A DNA stretch of 64,000 bases. It comes from Ursus arctos (Eukaryota; Chordata; Mammalia; Carnivora; Ursidae). The notes under the pieces are model-generated. The model did no database searches, was not told the origin of the DNA, and saw only the letters and a list, made by a program, of their open reading frames with translations. The position numbers were made by a program, and so were the translations under genes. Of the stretch, positions 55,131-64,000 are shown one piece after another; position 1 is the first letter of the stretch, and each line of letters begins with the position of its first letter. The stretch is from the NCBI RefSeq assembly GCF_023065955.2, contig NW_026623067.1, forward strand, positions 55,684,444 through 55,748,443, given 5' to 3'.

Positions 55131-56920
55131 ATTTATTTATTTATTTTTCTGTGCAAAGCTCAAGTCTCTATCATAACATGGACCAAAACAAAAAAGAAAC
55201 TATTGGGGGTGAGGGATTGGAGGGGAGATGCAATTACAAACTGAGCTCTTGTTTCTCAAATTCACCTATGCTTTGCATGTCAGAATAACACTACATTATC
55301 TATCCACAACCCTGCTTGTAACCTGGAACGCTAATTTGCACTAACACGGAACAGTCCCCTTGGCTCTAACCTCATTATCAGCCTGTGTTCCATCTAGTGC
55401 CCACAGGACCCCCATCACTCTTGATAGACCCCATTCTAGTCCCTCATGACTGAGCTCTACAGAAGCATCCAATTTCCCCTCCAACTGAGAAAGGGACATT
55501 TTACTACTCTCTTCACAGAAACAGATTGCCCACGTTTGCAGGACAGTCCTCCTTTCCTTACTACCCCAAGCGTGAGAGTGTGAACGCTTCTCACCCAGTT
55601 TCTCCATAGGCATCACCTTCCAGGGCCTAGTCCCAGGTGAACTACGACTGCCCTGGAGGAAAACAGGGCAAACAAAAACACCGAACCTTTGTAAAAGCAG
55701 TTCGGGTCAAGTCGCCCGGCTACCAGACCTGGTGCATATAATCCTCCTCTGGCTGAGCTAATTGGCTTAGCTCACTGATGATTTTATAGCCCCAGAAGCC
55801 GTTCTCTGATTGCAAGAATGAGAGTTGCCAAATGATCTTAAACCACAGCACAGACGGGCCCAGTGCCATCAGAATGTTTGGGGAAAGAGCTATTTTAAAC
55901 AAATGCTCCTGTGGGTATAAGGATACTATTCTGTCTAGACTCCTTCTAACACCTGTTGTGCACTCATCCTACCCCCAGTCTACCTCCCCCTTGACATCAC
56001 CATGGCCAAGACAAACCATGGTCACCTGACCGAGCCCAGAGATGTGGCCACATGAACAGCAGATGCAAGCAGCCCAGGCATTGCATGCTCTGGCAAAGCC
56101 CGTCAGGCCCAGACAGCTTTGCTGCCAGGTATCCAGGAGCCATTGACAGGCAGAGAGCAGACCTGGCAGGCCATTATTTTAAACTTTCAGATGGCCAGCG
56201 AAAAGAGTCTTCTTCCTGAGAGTATCACAGCTTTGGTTCTGGCATGCAAACCCACATCAAGCATAGAAAGAGAGGATAGCAACACACTTGCCCAATCCAG
56301 TTCATCTCTCTATACCTAAATGTCCTTTACCATATCCCCGAGAAGTGGCTGTCTAGCCTATCCTTGGATCCTTCTGGTGACCAGGAAGCTCACTACCTCA
56401 TGAAACAACTCACTTCATTTCAGAGCAGTCTTCCTTATATTGAGCTGAATCCCTTCCTATAGCCTTTCCTGCCCCTGCTATACTTGAGAAAGTTACATGG
56501 GGAAAAAAATCTCCTGTCTCTCTCATGCAATTCAAATCAACAAAGGTTTCTGCGTAAGGCACATAAAACAGTTCAGATACATAGGGAAAGCAAACTCCCC
56601 CAGGGAGTTCCTGACAGCTTAGAGCCTGGGTTTTAATAAGTCCAGGGGACAAAAGGGTAAGGCTGGGCTTGCGCTGGGTTAGAGGTCAGATTTGGGATCA
56701 CTGCATAAAGGCAGGATTCCAAAGGGTAGTCCTCAGAAAAAAGAAAAGAATGATAGAAGTTGGTATACTGAAAAGATATTGTGTGATTCAAACTAGGTTC
56801 TGAATGGAACAGGAAAAAAATTACTTCCCCAATAATTCCCTAAACACAAGTTCACATTCTTTGAAAAAATATTTACACTATATATGTAGGCTGAAAAACT
56901 TAAGTTGAAATCTTCATTTT
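55131..56920. other. Repeat-free stretch, possible conserved parts
   Basis: No transposon was recognised over about 1.8 kb. The blocks 55690-55930 and 56040-56250 keep CpG pairs and TAATTGG-type motifs and may be conserved. The frames of 60-91 codons have no motif. Confidence 0.35.
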
Positions 56921-56924
56921 AAAT

Positions 56925-57363
56925 GTTTGTTTTTTAATTCATTTTTTATTGTGTTATGTTAGTCACCATACAGTACATCATTAGTTTTTGATGCAGTGTT
57001 CAATGATTCATTGCTTGGGTATAACACCCAGTGCTCATTACAACACGTGCCCTCCTTAATACCCATCACTGGGCCACCACAACCCCACCCCCCTCCCCTC
57101 TGAAACCCTCAGATTGTTTCCCAGAGTCCATAGTCTTTCATGGTTCATCTCTCTCTCTGATTCCCCCCTTCAGTTTTCCCTTCCTTCCCCTAATGTCCTC
57201 CAAGCTATTCCTTAAGTTCCACATATGAGTCAAACTATATGAAAATTTCTTTCTCTGCCTGACTTACTTCACTATGTGTAATCCTCTCCAGTTTCATCCA
57301 TGTTGTTGTAAATGGCGGGTATTCATCCTTTCTGATGGCTAAGTAATATTCCATTGTATATAT
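56925..57363 (-). mobile_element. L1 3' end, carnivoran type, 5' truncated
   Basis: The reverse of an L1 3' UTR ('ttattgtgttatgttagtcaccatacagtacatc', 'gtataacacccagtgc', 'ccctccttaatacc') runs into the C-terminal end of ORF2 at 57235-57363, with residues YTMEYYLAIRKDE recognisable. The 5' end breaks off at about 57363 inside HAL1-like sequence. Confidence 0.88.
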
Positions 57364-57379
57364 TGGTCCAAAACCAAAG

Positions 57380-59410
57380 CACATCTTCTCTGGAGGAACA
57401 CACTTTAAACTCAAGTCTCGGGATTTATCACAAAGTTTCCAGAAACAATAGCTCAAAATCAAAAATCATCAAACATACAAGGAAATAAGCTACATGATCA
57501 AGAATTGGAATAAAGAAAAAACTGCTGAATCAGAACCATACAGATCACAGATATTATCATTATCAGACACAGAATATTAAGTAAGTACCTTTAATGTGTT
57601 TAAAGAAATTAGTAAATTTTTTGAGAATGTAACAAAGGAAAAAGAAAGCTTATCAAAACAAATAATTTAGATTGGAAAAATACCAAAGTAGAACCCGTAC
57701 AAATAAAAGAATGCAAGAATGGAAATTATAAATTTGGTTGATGAGTGAAACTATATAAAATGGAAAGAGAAGGAGTATATTTAAAAATAGGTTGGAAAAA
57801 TACACAAAATACAACATGGAAATACAGAGATGAAAATATTGCAAGAGGTTAAAAGATATGGAGGATAGAATGAGAAGGTCTGACATATGTCTAATCTGAG
57901 GTCTAAAAAGAGTAACAGAATGAAGCAGAAGCAATATGACTGAGTGTTTTTCCAGGAAAAAATCCACAGATTGAGGTAGCACAGTAAAGCTCAATGAAGA
58001 TAAGAAAGAAAATAGGAAAAAAAAAAAGCCTTGACCCATTATAGTGAATCTGTAAACATCAAAAGCAAAGAGATCTTTAAAACAAGCAAAGAGGAAAAAA
58101 ACAGATTACCTATAAATAATTCAAGTCAGACTGACAGCTGATTTCTCAATTTTAACAATATAAGCCAGAAACCAGTAAAAATGGTTATCTTAAAGTGCTG
58201 AAAGGAAATAAATGTCAAACTAGTATTCTCTACCAAATTAAATTTACTTTAAAGACTAAGAGTGAAATAAAGATATTTTCAAAAAGAATCAAAACTTAAA
58301 GAGTATACTACTAGCAGAAATTCACTAAAGAATTTTCTAAAAGATGCATTTAAACAAGAAAATGACACTGGGGCACCTGGGTGGCTCGGTTGGTTAAGCA
58401 TCTGCCTTTGGCTCAGGTCATGATCTCAGGGTCCTGGGATCGAGCCCCACATCAGGCTCCCTGCTCAGCGGGGAGTCTGCTTCCCCCTCTGCCCCTTCCC
58501 CCTGCTCTTATTCGTGCGCACGCTCTCTCTCTCTCTTTCTCGCTTCCTCCCAAATAAATAAATAAAATATCTAAAAAAGAAAAGAAAATGATCCTAAAAA
58601 GTAGGTCTTAGATTCAAGGAGGATTGGAGAACAAAGTAAATATTAGTAAACATAAAGTAAACATAAACAAATATTGACTATATAAATAATAACAATTATG
58701 GTCATCTGAGAGGCTAAAAGATCAATGTAGAACTAAAACAGTAAGTCATGGCAACAACAATTTATAATAAAGAAAAGAAGATTAAAGTTATGGCATTTGA
58801 TTTCTCATACATAAGGAGAATAAAGATATTAATTATCTTTAGACACTATAAAACATATCTGTTAAAATTTTTAGGGTAACCATTAAAGCAATTGAAATAG
58901 AGCATATAATTTCCAAACTACTCGTGTTAATCAACATAAAACAAAAGGAAATAAACATGGAAAACATGGGGGGAAAGCATGCAATAAGATAAAAAACAAA
59001 CCCAAATCAAACAGGAATCATGATATAACATAAATAGATTAAGTTCTCCAATTAGAAGCAAAGATGGTCATTTTCATTCCAGCTATATGTTAACTATAAG
59101 AAACAGAAAACATTAAATAATAAGAATGTAGAAACAGTGAAAGTAAAAAGATGAAATATGCCAAGTAAGTACTAATTAAAAGAAAGCTGAGATATTCTTA
59201 TCAGACAAAATACATTTTAGGCAAAAAAAAAAAGGTATTATTCACTCGTAAGGTATAACACTCTGAACCCATAAGCCCCTACAAAGTAGGGCTTTAAAGA
59301 TATAAGGCAGAAGTTAAAGAAACCGCAAAAACTGACAATTTCACTATTATAGAGGGAAACTGTATACACCTCTCTTAGTGAATGATAGATTAAACAGACA
59401 AATATATCAC
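57380..59410 (+). mobile_element. HAL1/L1M element, interrupted by a SINE
   Basis: Successive ORF1-region phrases: 'aacaatagctcaaaatcaaaaatc', 'ggaaattataaatttgg', 'agtattctctaccaaattaaatttac', 'agtgaaataaagatattttc', 'gaggattggagaacaaag', and farther on 'cataagcccctac'. Frames are heavily broken. A Can-SINE at 58370-58581 splits it. Confidence 0.7.
58356..58591 (+). mobile_element. Can-SINE
   Basis: SINE from 58370 ('ggggcacctgggtggctcgg') to the tail 'aaataaataaataaaatatc' followed by A/G-rich sequence. The 10-bp direct repeat 'aagaaaatga' lies at 58356-58365 and 58582-58591. Confidence 0.93.
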
Positions 59411-59845
59411 AAAGGATATGTGGATTTTCCCACTTAACATCTATTCTAATCTTGCTTTAGTGTATCTTCCTATACTGTGAAGCTAGAAACCTAAAATTAT
59501 ATTTGCCAGGTTCACATGTATGACCCAGTTTCCTGGTATAATTCTGGTCTCTGCCCATTTCACTGTCATAACTATTAAGAGCACCCTATTTTACACTCAG
59601 AAGTGTCCGGTATGGATAATAAATTGTATAGTTACTCTACTTATATGTACAATACCATAAAAGCAAAAGTTTTTTCCAAGCATTCTGTGACTCAAATATT
59701 AAAAGCCACATTACATTCAGAGATATAATTTTTCCAAAGAGGTGAACAATTCTTTTGGGCAAAATAAGATATGGCATCCTTGGATTTACATGATATGACA
59801 TTCCTCAAAATTCAGTATATATTAAAGGATGAAGACACTTTAAAA
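59411..59845. other. Unclassified stretch
   Basis: No consensus or exon was recognised. Confidence 0.35.
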
Positions 59846-59849
59846 AGTC

Positions 59850-60019
59850 ATGCAGGATGTGGGACAATTCTTCACTGTATGAGGCTGTTCTACACATTTT
59901 GGGACATTAAATATTTAGTACTTTTGCCCACTAAGTGCCAGTTGTGCATCCTCCAATTATTGTAAGAAAATCAAAACACTCCCAACATGGTGGCTTCACC
60001 CCAGTTCAATACCACTGAG
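59850..60019 (+). mobile_element. MER20-like hAT fragment
   Basis: 'tgggacaattcttcactgtatgaggctgttctac', 'gcccactaagtgccag' and the end 'ccccagttcaataccactga' follow the 3' part of MER20. The left terminal repeat is lost. Confidence 0.6.
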
Positions 60020-60225
60020 TGCAGATGGCAGAGGCAATTAAGAGGCCATTTTATTTCATGTGAACATCAAGAACCTGAGTAATATGCCATGGGCTCTGAA
60101 ACCTTTTAGTACATACTCTTTTCCTGCAGGTAAAGTGCTTCCCCTCAGGCTCCAAAGTAAGTTAGACGGTGGCTCTGAGCCTGAATTTACCATATCTCCA
60201 CCCTAGAAGACATTTCCAAAAATTA
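60020..60225. other. Unclassified spacer
   Basis: No feature was recognised. Confidence 0.35.
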
Positions 60226-60414
60226 TCTTTAAAAAAATTAAACTGTTTTAGAACAGTTTTAAATTGACAGAAAAAAATTGTAAAGATAGTTCCATATACT
60301 CTACACCAAGTTTTTCCTATTGTTAACATCTTACATTAGTATGGTGCATTTGTTAGCATCAATGAACCAACACTGATATATACAATATTGATATAATTTT
60401 ACAATACTATACAA

Positions 60415-60416
<2 letters not shown>

Positions 60417-60450
<34 letters not shown>
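60417..60450. repeat. (TTA)n microsatellite
   Basis: About 11 TTA/ATT units inside the ancient L1 3' region. Confidence 0.95.
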
Positions 60451-60452
<2 letters not shown>

Positions 60453-62748
60453 AAAGTTCATACTTTATTCAGATTTCCTTAGTTTTTACCTAATGTCCTT
60501 TTTTTGTTCCAGGATCCCATTTAAGATACCACATTATAGCTAATAGTCATATCTCCTTATGCTCCCCTTAGCTGTGACAGTTTTTCAGACTTCTCTTGGT
60601 TTTGATGACCTTAACAGCTTTGCAGAGTCCTAGTGGGTATTTCATAGAATGTCCTTTACTTAAAATCTGTCTCATAGTTGGAGCTGTACTTACATGTTCT
60701 TAGGAGGAAGACCCCCTCCCCATCTTAATCACATCATGGCAACGGTAACTGCTATCAACAGGACTTATCACTGTTTATGTTAATCTTGATCACCTGGCTC
60801 AGGTCATATTTATCAGATCTCTCCACTGTGGAATTACTCGTTATTCTCCTTTTCTAAACTGTACCTTTTGGAATGCACAGTTTACACTTAAGTGGGGGGT
60901 AAAGCTCACCCTCCTTGAGGACAGAGTACCTACATAAATTATTTGGAATTCTTCTACATGGAAAATTTCCACTCTCTCCCATTTATTTATATATTCAATT
61001 ATTTATTTATATCAGTATGAACTCATGGATATTTATTTCACATTTTGGGTTATGATCCAAAAATATTTTATTTATCTTGTTTCTCAAATTGTTCCAGCTT
61101 TTGCCATTTTCCTTGTCTCATATGTCCTTTTTATATACCCTTATTATCGTGGGGGGGATTTGAGATTTGGGGGTTGTTTTTTTTTATGTCCTTACTTGCT
61201 GGTACTAAAAGATGTTCCAGGATCATCCTGTGTGTATCCTGCAACCACTCCTAGAATCAGCTATTTCTTTACTTCTTTTATTGGAGAATTGCGGTATAGA
61301 TATACGGCTTGCTATAGGGGTAATGTTGCTTCCAGCCTCCTCAGCTAACAGCAATGAAATACATGTGCATATACTAACACAGGTATATAATCTGCTCTAT
61401 AAATATTTCTAAACATAAACATCTGTATGTTAGCCTAAATATATTAGGCTGGGAGTTCATCCTGGTATCTCCAAATCTCCTCCTACAAGGATCAATCTAA
61501 CATCCTCTCCTTGCTTATGTGTAACCACCACTCCAACACTGAGAAACTGGGCTCCCACCATCCATCATCCATCTACTTAATCATGTAATTCCAGTATACA
61601 TGATAGCAGTATCAGAATTGTTAATCCCATGGGAAAGTTTATTAATCTAAGTACAATGCTTATGTACATTTCCACTGGACTTTAGACCCACAGATTGCAC
61701 CATTTCCAAACTTACTTAGGTCAGCACCTTTCCCTCCACCCCATCTCAGTGAAGTTCTCTCATACATTTGTAATGTAGCTGGATTGTTTTGTCACATTCT
61801 CTGTTCTATCCTGGGATCTCCTGAACTCCTAACTTATTTTTTTATTTGACTACATTAAGGTTCACTCTTTGTACTCTATAGTTCTATAGGTTTTGACAAA
61901 TGCATATTGTCATGTATTCACTATCACAGTATCCTATGAACAGCTGGACCACCCTAAAAAAATTCCCCTATGATGTACTTATTCAACCCTCCCACCACTA
62001 AATCCCTAGCTACCACTGATGTTTTTACCAACCCTATAGTTTTGCCTTTACTAGAATATCATATAATTGGAATCATACAGTACGTAGCCTTTTCAGACTG
62101 ACTTATTTCATTGGCAATATACATTTATGATTCATATACATCTTTTCATAACTTGATAGCTCATTTCTTTTATCACTGAATAATATTACATTGTATGAAT
62201 ATAACACAGTCTTTTCATCATTCACCTACTGAAGGACATCTTGATATTTCCAATTTGGGGCAATTATGAATAAAACTGTTATAAACATTCATGTATGGGG
62301 TTTTTTGAGGGCATAAGGTTTAAATGCTTGTTGGATACCATGGCAAGCTATAATTAAATTTGTATGGAAATTGTCATTCTCCTTTCCAAAGTGGCTATAT
62401 CATTTTGCAATGAATAAGAGTTCCTTGTGCTCTGCATCCTTGTCAGCAATTCGTATTGTTAGTTTTTTAGATTTTGACCATTCTAATAGGTGTGGAATGG
62501 TATCTCAGTGTTGTTTTAATTTACAATTTCCTAATGACAAATGATGTTTAGCATCTTCTATAGGCTTGAAATCTATACAACTTTTTTGGTAAAGTATCTT
62601 TTCAGATCTTGCTTCCATTTTTTAAATTGGATTGTTTTCTTGTTGAGTTGTAAAAGTTTTTGCATATTTTAGATACAAGTCCTTTATAAGGTATGTGTTT
62701 TGTAAATAATTTCTGCCAACCTATGGCTTGTTTTTTCATTCTCTTAAT

Positions 62749-62776
62749 AGCATCTTTCAAAAAGCATCTTTCAAAA
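62749..62776. repeat. 14-bp tandem duplication in L1
   Basis: 'agcatctttcaaaa' occurs twice back to back at 62749-62762 and 62763-62776. Confidence 0.95.
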
Positions 62777-63181
62777 AGCTGATTTTAATAAAATTCAATG
62801 TCATTTTTTCTTTCATGGATTGTGCTTTTAGTGTTGTATCTAAAAACTATGAACCAAACACAAGGTTACCTAGACTTTTCTCACATTTTTCTTCCAGAAG
62901 TTTTATAGCACTGCAATTTACACTTAGGTCTATGACACATTTTGAGTTAGTTTTTGTGAAAGCTATGAGATCTATGTGTAGCTTCATGTTTTTGCATATG
63001 GACATCCAATTGTTCCAACACCATCTGTTGCAAATACGATCTTCTCTACATTAAATTCCCTTTGTCTTTGTTAAAGATCAGTTGATTATATTTGTGTTAA
63101 TCTACTTCTGGTTTGTTGTCTGTTCCACTGACCCCTGTGTCTATTCTTCAGTACTGTATTGGCTATTCCATATAAACTTTA

Positions 63182-64000
63182 TTTTTTTTAATGATTTTTT
63201 ATTATATTATGTTAGTCACCATACAGTACATCCCCGGTTTCCGATGTAAGGCTCGATGATTCATTAGTTGCGTATAACACCCAGTGCACCATGCAATACG
63301 TGCCCTCCTTACAACCCGTCACCAGCGTATCCCATTCCCCCGCGCCCCTCCCCTCTGAGGCCCTGTTTGTTTCTCATAGTCCATAGTCTCTCATGCTTCA
63401 TTCCCGCTTCCGATTACCCCCCCTTTCTTTATCCCTTTCTTCCCCTACTGATCATCCTAGTTCTTATGTTCCATAGATGAGGGAAATCATATGATAGTTG
63501 TCTTTCTCTGCTTGACTTATTTCACTTAGCATTATCTCCTCCAGTGCCGTCCATGTTGCAGCAAATGTTGAGAATTCATTCTTTCTGTAGCTGAGTAATA
63601 TTCCATTGTGTATATGGACCACAACTTCTTAATCCAGTCATCTGTTGAAGGGCATCTCAGCTCCTTCCATGATTTAGCTATTGTGGACATTGCTGCTATG
63701 AACATTGGTGTGCATATGGCCCTTCTCTTCATTACATCTGTATCTTTGGGGTAAATACCCAGTAGTGCAGTTGCTGGATCATAGGGTAGCTCAATTTTTA
63801 ACTTTTTAAGGGACCTCCACACTGTTTTCCAGAGTGGCTGTACCAACTTGGATTCCCACCAACAATGTAGGAGGGATCCCCTTTCTCCACATCCTCTCCA
63901 ACAATTGTTGTCTCTTGCCTTGTCTATTTTTGCCATTCTAACTGGCGTAAGGTGGTATCTCAGTGTGGTTTTGATTTGAATTTCCCTGATGGCTAATGAT
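63182..64000 (-). mobile_element. Carnivoran L1, 3' end, runs off the window
   Basis: The 3' end at about 63182 has a T-rich tail, then the 3' UTR ('ttatattatgttagtcaccatacagtacatc', 'gtataacacccagtgcacc', 'gtgccctcctta') and ORF2 from about 63500 to the window edge. It is inserted in the ancient L1 on its left, in the same orientation, and is the least decayed LINE in the window. Confidence 0.93.
63532..64000 (-). pseudogene. L1 ORF2 C-terminal part, broken
   Basis: ORF2 encodes the endonuclease/reverse transcriptase that mobilises L1 RNA. Only its C-terminal end is present; the endonuclease and polymerase domains lie beyond the edge. The first methionine in the frame is at 63936, but the frame stays open through the window edge, so no true start is here. 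Recognisable residues include the cysteine-rich segment (CWRGCGERG), [30 protein letters not shown] and IYTMEYYSA. After that motif the expected ORF2 ending is found in another frame, which points to a one-base frameshift near 63580-63590 and an early stop at 63532. The copy is inactive at this site. Confidence 0.88.

Larger units (their letters stand above)
60228..63180 (-). mobile_element. Long ancient L1 (L1M) 3' UTR and ORF2 part
   Basis: Nearly 3 kb reads in order as the reverse of an old L1: 'gttttagaacagttttaaattgacag' at the 3' end, 'ctgtgacagtttttcagacttctc', 'acataaattatttggaattcttctacatgg', 'tttgccattttccttg', 'atatcatataattggaatcatacagtacgtagccttttcag', 'ctactgaaggacatcttg', 'cattctaataggtgtgg' and 'gatcagttgattatatttgtg'. 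The plus-strand frames of up to 108 codons are antisense to it. Confidence 0.8.

Noticed and set aside
57653..58039. 128-codon minus-strand frame rich in hydrophobic residues, resembling a membrane protein
   Set aside because: It is the antisense of an A-rich HAL1/L1M ORF1 region; T-rich DNA gives Phe/Leu/Ser-rich frames.
11683..58581. tRNA genes from the tRNA-like heads of SINEs
   Set aside because: The heads are Can-SINE parts with A/B-box remnants; no intact cloverleaf or terminator in a tRNA context.
61025..61412. Hydrophobic plus-strand frames
   Set aside because: They are antisense to the 3' UTR of an ancient L1.
1..64000. CRISPR array, phage, operon or other prokaryotic system
   Set aside because: Repeat content is mammalian throughout; the only regular repeats are microsatellites and there are no long coding frames.

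Overview
This window reads as nuclear DNA from a carnivoran mammal, most likely a bear or the giant panda. The evidence is a set of lysine-tRNA-derived Can-SINEs on both strands, carnivoran L1 3' ends, and much older mammalian repeats (L2, MIR, HAL1/L1M, L3/CR1-like, hAT fragments). Three SINEs carry a head and core of the type I associate with bears. All family names come from recall of consensus sequences; no database was searched.

I found no protein-coding gene, rRNA, tRNA gene, snRNA or CRISPR array. The longest open frames (about 100-136 codons) lie in SINEs or L1s, antisense to L1s, or in sequence without family motifs or convincing splice sites. The only recognisable protein segment is the broken C-terminal end of an L1 ORF2 at the right edge (63532-64000, minus strand), with a second shorter remnant at 57235-57363. 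The window is best described as intergenic or deep intronic DNA.

Layout. 1-11 kb: L2 and MIR fragments in unique sequence. 11-14.5 kb: three Can-SINEs and an old L1/HAL1 that contains a 144-bp copy of sequence lying 2.2 kb upstream. 14.5-17.4 kb: unique sequence, then an old hAT-type DNA transposon. 17.4-20.3 kb: dense L2. 20.3-28.3 kb: mostly unique, with L1M and MIR pieces, a 27-A run and a CTCF-like motif. 28.3-38.1 kb: SINEs, MIRs, an L1ME 3' end and simple repeats. 38.3-39.0 kb: the best candidates for conserved non-coding elements. 39.4-45.9 kb: MER5-type element, SINEs (one with a templated-looking 33-bp insert), L1 pieces and an L3/CR1-like LINE. 46.6-49 kb: L2, then decayed L1. 50-56.9 kb: L1, MIR, L2 and SINE remnants with unique blocks. 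56.9-64 kb: almost continuous L1/HAL1 with nested insertions.

No genes act together here and I see no undescribed biological system. The most informative observations are two local copy-and-insert events, each with its donor about 2.2-2.3 kb upstream in the same orientation, a block of possible regulatory elements near 38.5 kb, and a CTCF-like site at 27.08 kb.
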